A stretch of 64,000 nucleotides of DNA from Chloroflexota bacterium (GCA_018823415.1 JAHJIN010000234.1:1-64000); one strand, 5' to 3'; counted from the first letter of the stretch, positions 42,871 through 50,396 are shown. The notes: generated by a model not told the origin, from the letters alone. Translations and numbers: made by a program.

Positions 42871-45800
42871 TCACCGCACCTCGATGGGGCCGATAGTCAC
42901 GTGGTCTGTGTCGCCGGTGGGGAGCCGCTGGCCGGTGCCGGCATCATACCAGCCCACGGCGATGGTGTACGCGCCCGGGGGCGCGCCGGGGTCCACCGGG
43001 ATGTCATAGGTGTCGGTCAGCACCTCGCCGGTGAACCAACTGGTGGTGGGGCATTGGCCGGCGCAGGGGATGCTGTCGCGCTGGCCGCGCTGCTGGCCGG
43101 TCGGGTCCAGCAGGTGCGTAAACACGGTGTACGACGTCGATACGGGGGCCAGGCAGCGCCAGAAGAGGGTAAGGTGGATGGTAGATTGGGAACTGGTAAC
43201 CTCGTAACCCAGGAGTTCGATAGTGCCGCCAGCGCGGTCGCCAAAGGTGGCGCGGAAGGGCTGCTCGATGGCCGGTACGTCAAAGGAGTGGGGCCGGCCC
43301 TGGATGTGCAGCGGGACGATGGGGGCCAGGCCGGTCTCGCGTCCATCCGGGCTGACCAGTGACACGGTCACCATGGCGTCGCCGGGTGGCGCGTCGGCCG
43401 GCAGGCGCAGGTCGAACCAGTTATACCACGTCTCGCCGACCTGCCACTGGTTGGTGGGATGATCGGGGCCGGCCGGGTAACCGGTGGTTGCGACGACCGC
43501 CCCGCCGCCGTCCAGCAGTGCCAGCTTGACCCGGACCGACGTGGTGATGGGGGCAGTGGCCTGCCAGTACAGCGCGATGGGCACCGTGGTGCCGGGCGCA
43601 AAGGTATCGACCGGTAACTCGAATCCCAGGAGCTCGAGGCCCGGCACGTCGTCAAAATACACCAGGCGGGGATGGGACACACCGACGGCGTCAGGCGACA
43701 GCGGCGCGGCCGGCGGCACCACGGTGACGGTGCCCACCGGAGCTTCAGTGCCCAGCAGTTGGCCGCTCTCGTCGAAATGGCCGTGCCGGCGAAAGGTGAC
43801 CGGGTCATAAAGGCCCACGGTCACGGTGTAGGTGCCTGGTGGCGTGCCGGGCCAGACCGGCAGGATGGCATAGCCCCAGTTTTCGGCACCGTCTTGCCAG
43901 CGAGTGACCGGCTGGTGGTTATCGTCCAAAAGCGCTTGGCTGGCCTGGGCGATGAGATGGCCCCCGGCGTCCCGCAAATAGTAGAACGCGCTGTAATCGG
44001 CATCCACAGGGGCGGTCTTGCTCCAGCGTGCGGCGACCCAGACGTTGCCGCCGGACGGCACGGTGGTGGTGAGCACGTCGGGGCCACCGGCCGCGCCGAC
44101 GGTTGCGCCTACGGCGGCGCCGGTCAACGCTACCTGGTAACCAAAGTTGTCAGCGCGGGGGTGGAGCGTCTCGGCGATGGTAAAGGTCTCGGGCGGATTC
44201 GGCACCTCAAAGAACGAGGCGGCCCAGCCGTGCCCCGGCTCGATGGCGGTGCGCACGCCGTATTTGCCCAGCAGGTAACGCACCAGGCCCTTGGGGTCCG
44301 CGTCCAGGAACTCGCGCGTGGTCCACTCGATGGCGACCGGCGACCGGCGCTCCCGGCAGACGGCGGCGATCTGGGCCGGGGTGGCGGCTTCGCTCACTGG
44401 CACATAGACGTGCGGCGCGCTACCCCGATACAAAAAGTCGATGGTCAGATGGCGATGCGGCTGCCCCTCGATGTAGCTGGGATAGCCGGCCGGGATGAGC
44501 AGCAGGTAAGCGCGATCATCGGCTGGCAGACGATTGAGATACTCGGCCAGTTCGACATTATGCCCGTCGAACGCCAGGTAATTCTCCTCGCTCGTCGCCC
44601 AGACGGTAAAATAATCGCGGGCGTTGATGGCGGTGATAACCACCAGGGCAATGATGACGATGATAGCCCAGATGTAGGGTGCGCGCATGACGTTTGACGT
44701 TTGACGTTTGGCGTTTGACGTGATATGCGATGCACGACTAGCTAGCCAGATGCCGATCTGCACCGTGGCATACGCCGCCAGAATGGCGATGGCCGGCAGG
44801 AGCGCGGTTTGCCGGGGAAAGTGCGGCACCAGGTCGGCGGCGATGAGGCCGGGCACGAGCATGATGGCGAACCACAGCAGCAGAAACTGGCCGGTGGTCC
44901 GGCGCCACACACAGTGTCCTGCGGATCTCCACAGGCACAGCAGCAGCCCGACGACGAACAGGATGAACGTGAACGGGTCCAGCAGGGGCCGGCCCGGCAG
45001 ATTGTGCGTCCAGTTTGGGTCACCCTGTACGGCAAACATGCCGGCCGTTTTGAGCAGGTTCTGTGCGAGCGTGCCCAACGGGTCGCCGTGGTTGAGGACC
45101 GGGTTGAACAAGGACACCTGCGCGGCCCGGGCCGTGAACTCGGACCAGTGCGTGATATAGTATGCGCCCAGCGGCAAAAAGACGAGGAGGGCGACGGCGG
45201 CGAGGAGCGTGATGTGTGAAGCGTGATGTGCGAAGCGCGATCTATCCCGCACCATTTGGACGAGGACAAAGGCAGCCAACACGAACGGCACGAACCGGCT
45301 GGTGGGGTAGGTATAGAGGCAGAGGCCCAGGGCCGCGCCGGACAGGGTGAACCACACCGCAGGAGCGATCCGGGTGCTTGCCCGATCACGTGCTGCGTTC
45401 CACCCTCGCCAGAAGAGCCAGAAGGCCAGCGTCTCGAACAGGGCCACGCTGCCGGCCCGGAACCCCACCCGGCTAAAGTGGATGGCCGGGTACATCACGG
45501 CGAGCCAGAGGGTGGCGAGGAGAGCAATGACCTGGGCGCGTTTGTCTCCCCCACCCTGTCCGTGCGCAGCCTCTCGAAGCGAAGCGAGGGGCTCCCCCGC
45601 TGGGAGGGGGGACCAGGTCCGGAACATCTCGCGCGCCAGGAGATACGTGGTCAGGAGCGTGGCGGTGCCGCAGAGAGCCGAGGCGAGCCGGATGGCATAA
45701 GCGGTTTGCCCCACCCAGGGGGTCAGGAATAGCCCGGCCACCAGGTACATGAACAGCGGCTCCTTGCCGCCGCTGTACGGGAAAAAGACCGGCCACTCGC

Positions 45801-45966
45801 CGCGCAGGATAGATTGGGCATCCAGCCCCTTGCCGGCCTCGTCAAAGAACAGACCCGGGGGAACGTGGTCCAGCGCATAGAGGCGCAGCCCCAGGCCCAG
45901 CAGCAGGACAGCCAGCAATGCCCAAACAGGCCAATGTGCGAATACCCATTTGTTCAATTTGCTCAT
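42871..45966 (-). CDS. GT39-like membrane glycosyltransferase with three beta modules
   Basis: A 1031-residue GT-C protein, close to those at 15791 and 26623. D42-E43 (LFFDEAGKGLDAQ), GGKEPLFMYLVAG and HFSRVGFRAGSVALFETLAFWL mark the core, with about 11 membrane segments up to residue 470. A soluble domain (DGHNVELAEYLNRLPADDRAYLLLIPAGYPSY) precedes three modules at about 625-765, 775-900 and 905-1031. A palindromic insert adds SPLPAGEPLASLREAAHGQGGG near residue 120, and three repeat arrays cut through the gene. ATG 45966 lies in an octad array; longer frames are shadows of the radical SAM gene. Confidence 0.85.
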   Translation of the reverse strand: MSKLNKWVFAHWPVWALLAVLLLGLGLRLYALDHVPPGLFFDEAGKGLDAQSILRGEWPVFFPYSGGKEPLFMYLVAGLFLTPWVGQTAYAIRLASALCGTATLLTTYLLAREMFRTWSPLPAGEPLASLREAAHGQGGGDKRAQVIALLATLWLAVMYPAIHFSRVGFRAGSVALFETLAFWLFWRGWNAARDRASTRIAPAVWFTLSGAALGLCLYTYPTSRFVPFVLAAFVLVQMVRDRSRFAHHASHITLLAAVALLVFLPLGAYYITHWSEFTARAAQVSLFNPVLNHGDPLGTLAQNLLKTAGMFAVQGDPNWTHNLPGRPLLDPFTFILFVVGLLLCLWRSAGHCVWRRTTGQFLLLWFAIMLVPGLIAADLVPHFPRQTALLPAIAILAAYATVQIGIWLASRASHITSNAKRQTSNVMRAPYIWAIIVIIALVVITAINARDYFTVWATSEENYLAFDGHNVELAEYLNRLPADDRAYLLLIPAGYPSYIEGQPHRHLTIDFLYRGSAPHVYVPVSEAATPAQIAAVCRERRSPVAIEWTTREFLDADPKGLVRYLLGKYGVRTAIEPGHGWAASFFEVPNPPETFTIAETLHPRADNFGYQVALTGAAVGATVGAAGGPDVLTTTVPSGGNVWVAARWSKTAPVDADYSAFYYLRDAGGHLIAQASQALLDDNHQPVTRWQDGAENWGYAILPVWPGTPPGTYTVTVGLYDPVTFRRHGHFDESGQLLGTEAPVGTVTVVPPAAPLSPDAVGVSHPRLVYFDDVPGLELLGFELPVDTFAPGTTVPIALYWQATAPITTSVRVKLALLDGGGAVVATTGYPAGPDHPTNQWQVGETWYNWFDLRLPADAPPGDAMVTVSLVSPDGRETGLAPIVPLHIQGRPHSFDVPAIEQPFRATFGDRAGGTIELLGYEVTSSQSTIHLTLFWRCLAPVSTSYTVFTHLLDPTGQQRGQRDSIPCAGQCPTTSWFTGEVLTDTYDIPVDPGAPPGAYTIAVGWYDAGTGQRLPTGDTDHVTIGPIEVR
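43169..43203. repeat. Heptad array, 5 x 7 bp
   Basis: GTAAGGT, GGATGGT, AGATTGG, GAACTGG, TAACCTC. Exactly 35 bp; it encodes VTSSQSTIHLTL, the first strand of the last beta module, at the same module position as the array at 18260. Confidence 0.75.
44688..44722. repeat. Heptad array, 5 x 7 bp (TGACGTT type)
   Basis: TGACGTT x3, TGGCGTT, TGACGTG. Exactly 35 bp and the reverse complement type of the array at 16707-16741, so the two lie in opposite orientation relative to their genes. Confidence 0.92.
45209..45243. repeat. Heptad array, 5 x 7 bp (GTGATGT/GTGAAGC type)
   Basis: GTGATGT, GTGAAGC, GTGATGT, GCGAAGC, GCGATCT. Exactly 35 bp, alternating two unit types. It encodes SRFAHHASHITL next to a membrane segment. 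Confidence 0.88.
45552..45616. repeat. In-frame palindromic insertion
   Basis: Two adjacent inverted repeats (CTCTCGAAGC/GAAGCGAGGGG and CTCCCCCGCTGGGAGGGGG) lie within the glycosyltransferase gene. They encode SPLPAGEPLASLREAAHGQGGG, absent from sister proteins at this loop. Confidence 0.75.
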
Positions 45967-45975
45967 TTGCTCACG
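45920..45975. repeat. Octad array, 7 x 8 bp, containing a start codon
   Basis: GCCCAAAC, AGGCCAAT, GTGCGAAT, ACCCATTT, GTTCAATT, TGCTCATT, TGCTCACG. The minus-strand ATG at 45966 lies in the sixth unit. The array encodes SKLNKWVFAHWPVWA. Confidence 0.78.
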
Positions 45976-45992
45976 CTTTGCGGCCCCATTTG

Positions 45993-47423
45993 CTAGTGCG
46001 TGTCGATAGCCATGAACTGGCGCACGGTATCCGTAAACTCTTTTACGGTCATGGGATAGGGATGGATGCGCCGGCGCAGGGCATAGCCCTTCCACAGCTT
46101 GTAGGCCAGCCACGAGACGGGGTTCTTGGGCAGCTTGATGATCTGGCGGATGAGCGGCACCAGCGCCGGCCACTCGACGCCGATGGCGAACCAGTTCTGC
46201 AGGTGCTCGATGCGGTGCTTTTCCTGGGGACTGGCAAACTTGAGCACCGATTTCTGCACCGCCGACGGGATGATGTCGTCGAACGAGCCTTCCAGCAGAC
46301 CCTCGGATTTGGTAAACTCGCCCAGACGCGTGCGCGGGTAGGGCTGGTACAGGTAGGTGGCGGCATAGGCCGGCCGGCACGCCACGTTCAGCTCCAGCGA
46401 CTCGAGGTCCGTCGCCAGCGAGCCCTTGGGCAGGCCCAGCATGGTGGTGGTGATGAGGGCCAGCCGGTGCTGGTTGAGGATGCCGGCGGCGCGCGTGATC
46501 TGTTCCCGGCTCAGGTTGCGGTTCAACACCTCGTTGCGCAGATAATCGTTGCCGCTCTCCACGCCCATGCCCACGGCCTGGCACCCGGCCTGGACCAGCA
46601 ACTCGGTGATTTCGTCGTTTACCAGGTTGGCCCGGACCTGCGCGTGAAACGGCGCGCCGCCGGCCGCCGGCCACTTGCCGGCGAACTCGCGCAGCCATTC
46701 CCGCGAGACGATGAACGTGTCGTCGGTAAAGATGACGAACGAAAAAGGATACTGCGCCTGAAGCTGGGCGTATTCCTCGATGACGTTATCCACGCTGCGC
46801 TGGCGGATGCGCTTGCCTTTGCCCTTGTATAGCTCAAAATAGGCGTGATTGAAGCAGTAGGAGCAGTTGAACGGGCAGCCGCGGCCCATGATCATGGGCC
46901 GGTTCTTGGCATGGCGGCTGATGGGGTGGATGTCGTACAGCAAGGCCCGGTCCAGGAACGGCAGCGCGTCCAGGTCGGCGATGAGGGGCCGCAGATCGTT
47001 CTGGACCACGCGCCCATCGACTTTGAACCACCAGTTGGGGATGGCAGTATGGTCGGCGCTGGCGTCCAGGGCAGTCACCAGGTCCGGCAGGGCGTCCTCC
47101 CCCTCGCCCAGGCAGATGCCGTCCACGCCGGTCTCCTCGATCATCTCGGGGAAAAAGGTGGGATGCGGCCCGCCAAAGACGGAAAAAACGCCGGGGACCT
47201 CCTCTTTGATTCGGCGGTTGACCTGGAGGTAAAAGTGCTGGGTGCCGGTGAACGCGGTATAGCCCACCACGCGGGGCTGATAGCTCTTGGCGACGGCCAC
47301 CGGGTTCTCGTCAGCCGCGATGACCAGCTTGACGTCGTGGCCGGCGCGTTTCAGAATGCTGGAAAGCTGCAAGATGCCCAGCGGCTCGAACTCGATCTTT
47401 TCGACAATGAACAGGATGCGCAA
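45993..47423 (-). CDS. B12-binding-type radical SAM protein
   Basis: A 476-residue radical SAM enzyme. The 4Fe-4S cluster motif CxxxCxxC is GCPFNCSYCF (C183, C187, C190). The first 130 residues form a cobalamin-binding-like fold (VVGYTAFTGTQ, VFGGPHPTFFPE, CLGEGEDALPDL), without an obvious DxHxxG. GVESGNDYLRNEVLNRNLS is the usual SAM-radical barrel segment. The start is TTG 47423, with GGGAG five bases upstream and RILFIVEKIEFEPLGILQLSS as expected. It lies just upstream of the GT-C run and may modify a lipid or glycan precursor; that is inference from position. Confidence 0.88.
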   Translation of the reverse strand: MRILFIVEKIEFEPLGILQLSSILKRAGHDVKLVIAADENPVAVAKSYQPRVVGYTAFTGTQHFYLQVNRRIKEEVPGVFSVFGGPHPTFFPEMIEETGVDGICLGEGEDALPDLVTALDASADHTAIPNWWFKVDGRVVQNDLRPLIADLDALPFLDRALLYDIHPISRHAKNRPMIMGRGCPFNCSYCFNHAYFELYKGKGKRIRQRSVDNVIEEYAQLQAQYPFSFVIFTDDTFIVSREWLREFAGKWPAAGGAPFHAQVRANLVNDEITELLVQAGCQAVGMGVESGNDYLRNEVLNRNLSREQITRAAGILNQHRLALITTTMLGLPKGSLATDLESLELNVACRPAYAATYLYQPYPRTRLGEFTKSEGLLEGSFDDIIPSAVQKSVLKFASPQEKHRIEHLQNWFAIGVEWPALVPLIRQIIKLPKNPVSWLAYKLWKGYALRRRIHPYPMTVKEFTDTVRQFMAIDTH

Positions 47424-47510
47424 TGTGACTCCCGGGAAATGGAATGGCGAGGGGACCGGCCCCTCGCCAGGATTGTACACCGATTCGCGCTTTCTGTCCA
47501 GTCAACCCGA

Positions 47511-47583
47511 CAGCCGACGGCCGACCGCGGACCGCTATATGGGAGCCAGTCACACGGTCGGTGGTCGGTGGTCGGTGGTCTTT
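47511..47583. repeat. Facing pair of heptad arrays
   Basis: CAGCCGA, CGGCCGA, CCGCGGA, CCGCTAT (47511-47538) is followed after 17 bases by GGTCGGT x3 and GGTCTTT (47556-47583). The arms are roughly complementary (CCGACCGCGGACCG against CGGTCGGTGGTCGG), so a hairpin can form. The right arm encodes the last residues (TTDHRPPTV) of the small membrane protein at 47550. Confidence 0.85.
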
Positions 47584-47948
47584 TGATGGGGAAGCATGAC
47601 GCTGACCATAAAGATCAACCACGCGGCCAGGTTCAGCACGCCGGCCGTCACGCCCAGGAGCACCAGTTCCGGCAGCGCCAGATAGGCTGACACGCCCAGG
47701 TAGGCGGCCAGTCCCCACAGGCCCAGGTTCGCCAGGACCAGGTGCAGGATGGCCCACGAGCGCCGGGGCCGGTGGTCCGGTGCCTGATATACCAGACCGG
47801 CCGCCACCAGCCCGCCGCCGCCTAGCAGGGCCAGGTGCGCGTGGGCCGAGGCCAGGCCGCGCGCAAAGGGCCAGGCCAGCATCAACAGGCCCAGCCCCAT
47901 TGCCATTACGATATAGAGCGCGCCGAGGCGCACGAACCAACGCGCCAC
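47550..47948 (-). CDS. Small His-rich membrane protein (heme-copper oxidase subunit I-like fragment family)
   Basis: A 132-residue protein with four membrane helices (about residues 7-28, 36-56, 66-87, 95-117). ASAHAHLALLGGGGLVAAGLVYQ contains the HAH-x3-LLG pattern seen in small proteins related to cytochrome oxidase subunit I and in NnrS-like proteins, so heme or metal binding is possible. The start is GTG 47948, directly after the DUF1858 gene stop. The hydrophilic tail after residue 121 is encoded by a heptad array. Role in respiration or nitric oxide handling is inferred from its FNR/DNR-like promoter. Confidence 0.65.
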   Translation of the reverse strand: MARWFVRLGALYIVMAMGLGLLMLAWPFARGLASAHAHLALLGGGGLVAAGLVYQAPDHRPRRSWAILHLVLANLGLWGLAAYLGVSAYLALPELVLLGVTAGVLNLAAWLIFMVSVMLPHQKTTDHRPPTV

Positions 47949-48176
47949 CTATGCGGCCGCCGGCGCCGCTACGGCCTTGTTCAGGTCGCGGATCAGGGCG
48001 TCCACGTCCTGGATGCCGTGCGAAACCGCGCCCTGTTCGACTGATTCCCAGTTTGCCACGTGGCAGCCCACGCAGGCCAGCCCGTGCTTGAAAAACACCG
48101 GCACCGTCTGCGGATGGCTCTTGACCACCTCGCCGATGGTCATGTCCTTGTTGATGGTTGCTTTCTCTTCGGTCAT
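47949..48176 (-). CDS. DUF1858 (ScdA-N-like) protein
   Basis: A 75-residue protein. TIGEVVKSHPQTVPVFFKHGLACVGCHVANWESVEQGA is a textbook DUF1858 sequence with the CxxC pair C35/C38 and a Trp-x-Ser-x-x-x-Gly turn. The domain occurs alone, or with ScdA/YtfE-type di-iron and hybrid-cluster proteins, in nitrosative stress and anaerobic settings. ATG 48176 with GAGGT upstream is preferred over GTG 48182. It leads a short operon with the small membrane protein, driven by a promoter carrying an FNR/DNR-like site. Confidence 0.9.
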   Translation of the reverse strand: MTEEKATINKDMTIGEVVKSHPQTVPVFFKHGLACVGCHVANWESVEQGAVSHGIQDVDALIRDLNKAVAAPAAA

Positions 48177-48232
48177 GTGCACATACCTCGCTTTCTTGAT
48201 GATGCGCCGGGACTATCCCCGACGCTTGAGGA

Positions 48233-48238
48233 ATTATA
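48233..48238 (-). promoter_or_regulatory. -10 box of the DUF1858 operon
   Basis: TATAAT on the minus strand, implying a start near 48227. No consensus -35 is present at the right spacing; the FNR-like palindrome overlaps that place instead, as in activator-dependent promoters. Confidence 0.6.
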
Positions 48239-48260
48239 CCACGTGGGGGTATGCAGGGCT

Positions 48261-48274
48261 ATGATCTGGATCAT
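48261..48274. promoter_or_regulatory. FNR/DNR-family operator candidate
   Basis: ATGATC-TG-GATCAT is a perfect 6-2-6 palindrome close to the FNR/DNR consensus TTGAT-N4-ATCAA. Its centre is about 41 bases upstream of the predicted start, the standard class II activator position. It also overlaps the stop codon of the upstream phosphatase gene. Confidence 0.65.
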
Positions 48275-49299
48275 AACCAGCCGCGCTGGCGTAGCGCGGC
48301 CTGCAAGAGCGGCTCGATCTGAGCCTGGATGTGGGCGTTGGCATAGCCGGCCCACGCCACCTCGGCGGCGACCGATAGCGGCGCGCGGAGGGGTTGGCCG
48401 GCCGGGTCCGTCACGATGACGCCCAACTCGCGGGCGATCAGTTCGGTACACACGTCATACGGGTGCGCGCAGATGCCCAGGGCCAGTCCGCGTTGGGCCA
48501 GCACCGGCGCGATGAGGGGCCGCAAATCGGCCACGAACCGGTCGTGGCCGGCCATCAACTCGTACAACTGGCCGCCGGTGCAGATGTATTGGTCCTCAAA
48601 GCAGTGGGCTTTGCCCGGCTGCACCGGCCCCAGCGCGCCCTGCACGATCTCTTCGTCGATGGCAGCCAGCACGTCGCGGGCGTTGGGAAAGAACCGCGAG
48701 ATCGTGGCAAAGCCGTGGGCGATTGTACGGGCCTGGGAGGGTTGCAGTCGCAGTGGGAGCACCTCCCCGGTCAGGCGGTTGAGCCTTTCGGCGCGTGTGC
48801 CCTGGCCCCGCATGGCCCAGGCCGCATCGCACAGGTGTTGCTTGACCAGCGGCACCTCGGTTTGCACGGCCAGTTCGATGTCTGGCAGGCTGGTGGCCGG
48901 CCCGCGATTGGGGGCCACGCCGGTGAGTATCCATGCGCTGCGCTTCTGGTACATGAGGCCCCGCGTCCCGTCGATGGGGTCCATGATGACGCGCCAGGCC
49001 GCCTCTGACTCGGACGTGCCGGGCGGCAAAACCACCTGTCCCCCGGGCAGTCCCTCGGCAATGAGGACCAGCGGTGCCAGCGGGGCCACCTCCCGCTCGA
49101 AAAAGCCCACCAAAAGCTCCTCGCTCACCCGGTCCACGGCATAGATGGTGTCGCTCTCGGCCTCGCTGTCAGAGGTCACGCGGGCCATGTCTTCCATCGC
49201 CGTGCGCTCGCAGGCGTCCACCACGGCATCGCGGATCAGCGCGTGGAGGCGGCGGATGGGGGGCAGGAGAGCGGGAATATCTGCATAATTGTAGGGCAT
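48271..49299 (-). CDS. Inositol monophosphatase-like protein
   Basis: A 342-residue protein of the inositol monophosphatase/FIG superfamily. [14 protein letters not shown] at residues 107-120 is the metal-binding signature, with [13 protein letters not shown] (first acidic cluster) before it. The second C-terminal motif is represented by [21 protein letters not shown]. The substrate may be a sugar phosphate, inositol phosphate or 3'-phosphoadenosine; the protein is longer than typical SuhB. ATG 49299 has GGAG six bases upstream. ATG 49335 would put the start in a palindrome and lacks a ribosome site. Confidence 0.84.
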   Translation of the reverse strand: MPYNYADIPALLPPIRRLHALIRDAVVDACERTAMEDMARVTSDSEAESDTIYAVDRVSEELLVGFFEREVAPLAPLVLIAEGLPGGQVVLPPGTSESEAAWRVIMDPIDGTRGLMYQKRSAWILTGVAPNRGPATSLPDIELAVQTEVPLVKQHLCDAAWAMRGQGTRAERLNRLTGEVLPLRLQPSQARTIAHGFATISRFFPNARDVLAAIDEEIVQGALGPVQPGKAHCFEDQYICTGGQLYELMAGHDRFVADLRPLIAPVLAQRGLALGICAHPYDVCTELIARELGVIVTDPAGQPLRAPLSVAAEVAWAGYANAHIQAQIEPLLQAALRQRGWL

Positions 49300-49319
49300 G
49301 GCGAACTCCAGGGCCGTTG

Positions 49320-49348
49320 CGTCAAACGTCATCATGACGTTTCACGCC
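49320..49348. repeat. 14-1-14 palindrome at a gene junction
   Basis: GCGTCAAACGTCAT - C - ATGACGTTTCACGC pairs with one mismatch. It spans the stop of the ATP-grasp gene and an alternative start of the phosphatase gene. The inner ACGTCA/TGACGT units resemble the heptads at 16707 and 44688. Confidence 0.8.
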
Positions 49349-50376
49349 AAGCCCGTCCGCACCAGGGCATAGCCTAGTATCTCGTTGACAAACTCGGCAT
49401 AGCTCAGGCCGGCGACCCGGGCGGCCCGGGGCAGCCAGTAGGTGGGGTCGATGCCGGCGATGGGGTTCAGCTCCAGCACGTAGAGCTGGTTATCTGACCC
49501 CTGGCGCATCTCCATGCGGCACCAGTCGCGGCAGCCCAGCGCGCCAAAGGCCCTGATGGCCGTGTCCTGGATGCGCTGCGCGAGCTCGTCGTCGATGTCG
49601 GCCGGGCAGATGGCGTGGTGGTTGGCGGCATGGAGGACGTGTTCCACCTCGGGGTCTGTGCCGCGCTCTTGCAGGATGAGGGGGATCACCGGGGCGTCTG
49701 GCTCGAACAGCACGATGCCCCGGGCTTTTTTGAACCGGACCTCGATGATGGGCAGCACCCGGGGGGTGCCATTGCCGCCCAGCACGCCCACCGTGAACTC
49801 GCGCCCCACGATGTATTCCTCGACGATGCACGGCTCGCCATAGGTCTGGGTCAGATACGCCACCTGTTCCCGCAGCGCCGCCTCGTCGTCCACCACCGAA
49901 TGCTCCGACAGGCCCATGCTGGACCCTTCGTGCAGCAGCTTGACGATGAGCGGCCAGCGCAGCCGGCTGTCCAGCGCATCGTGGGGCGACCGGAACACCT
50001 GGAACGGGGCCGTGGGAATGCCATAGAGGGTCAATATCTCTTTGGTGCGGGCCTTGTTCAGGCACAGGGCCAGGGTCAAAGGGCCAGAGCCAGTGTACGG
50101 CAGGCCCAGCATCTCGCAGATGGCCGGCACGTGCGACTCGCGGCTCTCGCCCCGCAGCCCCTCGGCGATGTTGAACACGATATCGGGCCGGGCCGCCTTG
50201 AGCTTTTCGGCGATGCACTCGTCGGCTTCCAGGGGGGTAATCTCGTGCCCGCCAGCCTCGATGGCGGCGACCAGGGCGGCGATGGTCTCCTGGCTGTCGT
50301 ATTCGGCAAAACGGTCCAGCGGGCCGGTGCGAAACATATAGGACCTGATCAGGTTGTAGGTCAGGGCGACGCGCAT
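49342..50376 (-). CDS. D-alanine-D-alanine ligase-like ATP-grasp enzyme
   Basis: A 344-residue ATP-grasp ligase. It shows the Ddl layout: N-terminal domain ending PDIVFNIAEGLRGESRESHVPAICE, then LPYTGSGPLTLALCLNKA, WPLIVKLLHEGSSMGL, VEEYIVGREFTVGVLG, and the metal-binding end YVLELNPIAGIDPTYWLPRAA. It joins two amino acids or similar groups using ATP. No other cell-wall genes lie nearby, so a dipeptide or non-wall product is possible. GGAGG lies eight bases before the ATG. Confidence 0.88.
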   Translation of the reverse strand: MRVALTYNLIRSYMFRTGPLDRFAEYDSQETIAALVAAIEAGGHEITPLEADECIAEKLKAARPDIVFNIAEGLRGESRESHVPAICEMLGLPYTGSGPLTLALCLNKARTKEILTLYGIPTAPFQVFRSPHDALDSRLRWPLIVKLLHEGSSMGLSEHSVVDDEAALREQVAYLTQTYGEPCIVEEYIVGREFTVGVLGGNGTPRVLPIIEVRFKKARGIVLFEPDAPVIPLILQERGTDPEVEHVLHAANHHAICPADIDDELAQRIQDTAIRAFGALGCRDWCRMEMRQGSDNQLYVLELNPIAGIDPTYWLPRAARVAGLSYAEFVNEILGYALVRTGLA

Positions 50377-50396
50377 GAATATTCCTCCGTCAAATG

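Noticed and set aside
16707-45243. Tandem arrays as CRISPR
   Set aside because: Units are 7-8 bases with no spacers, units differ between arrays, and no cas genes are present.
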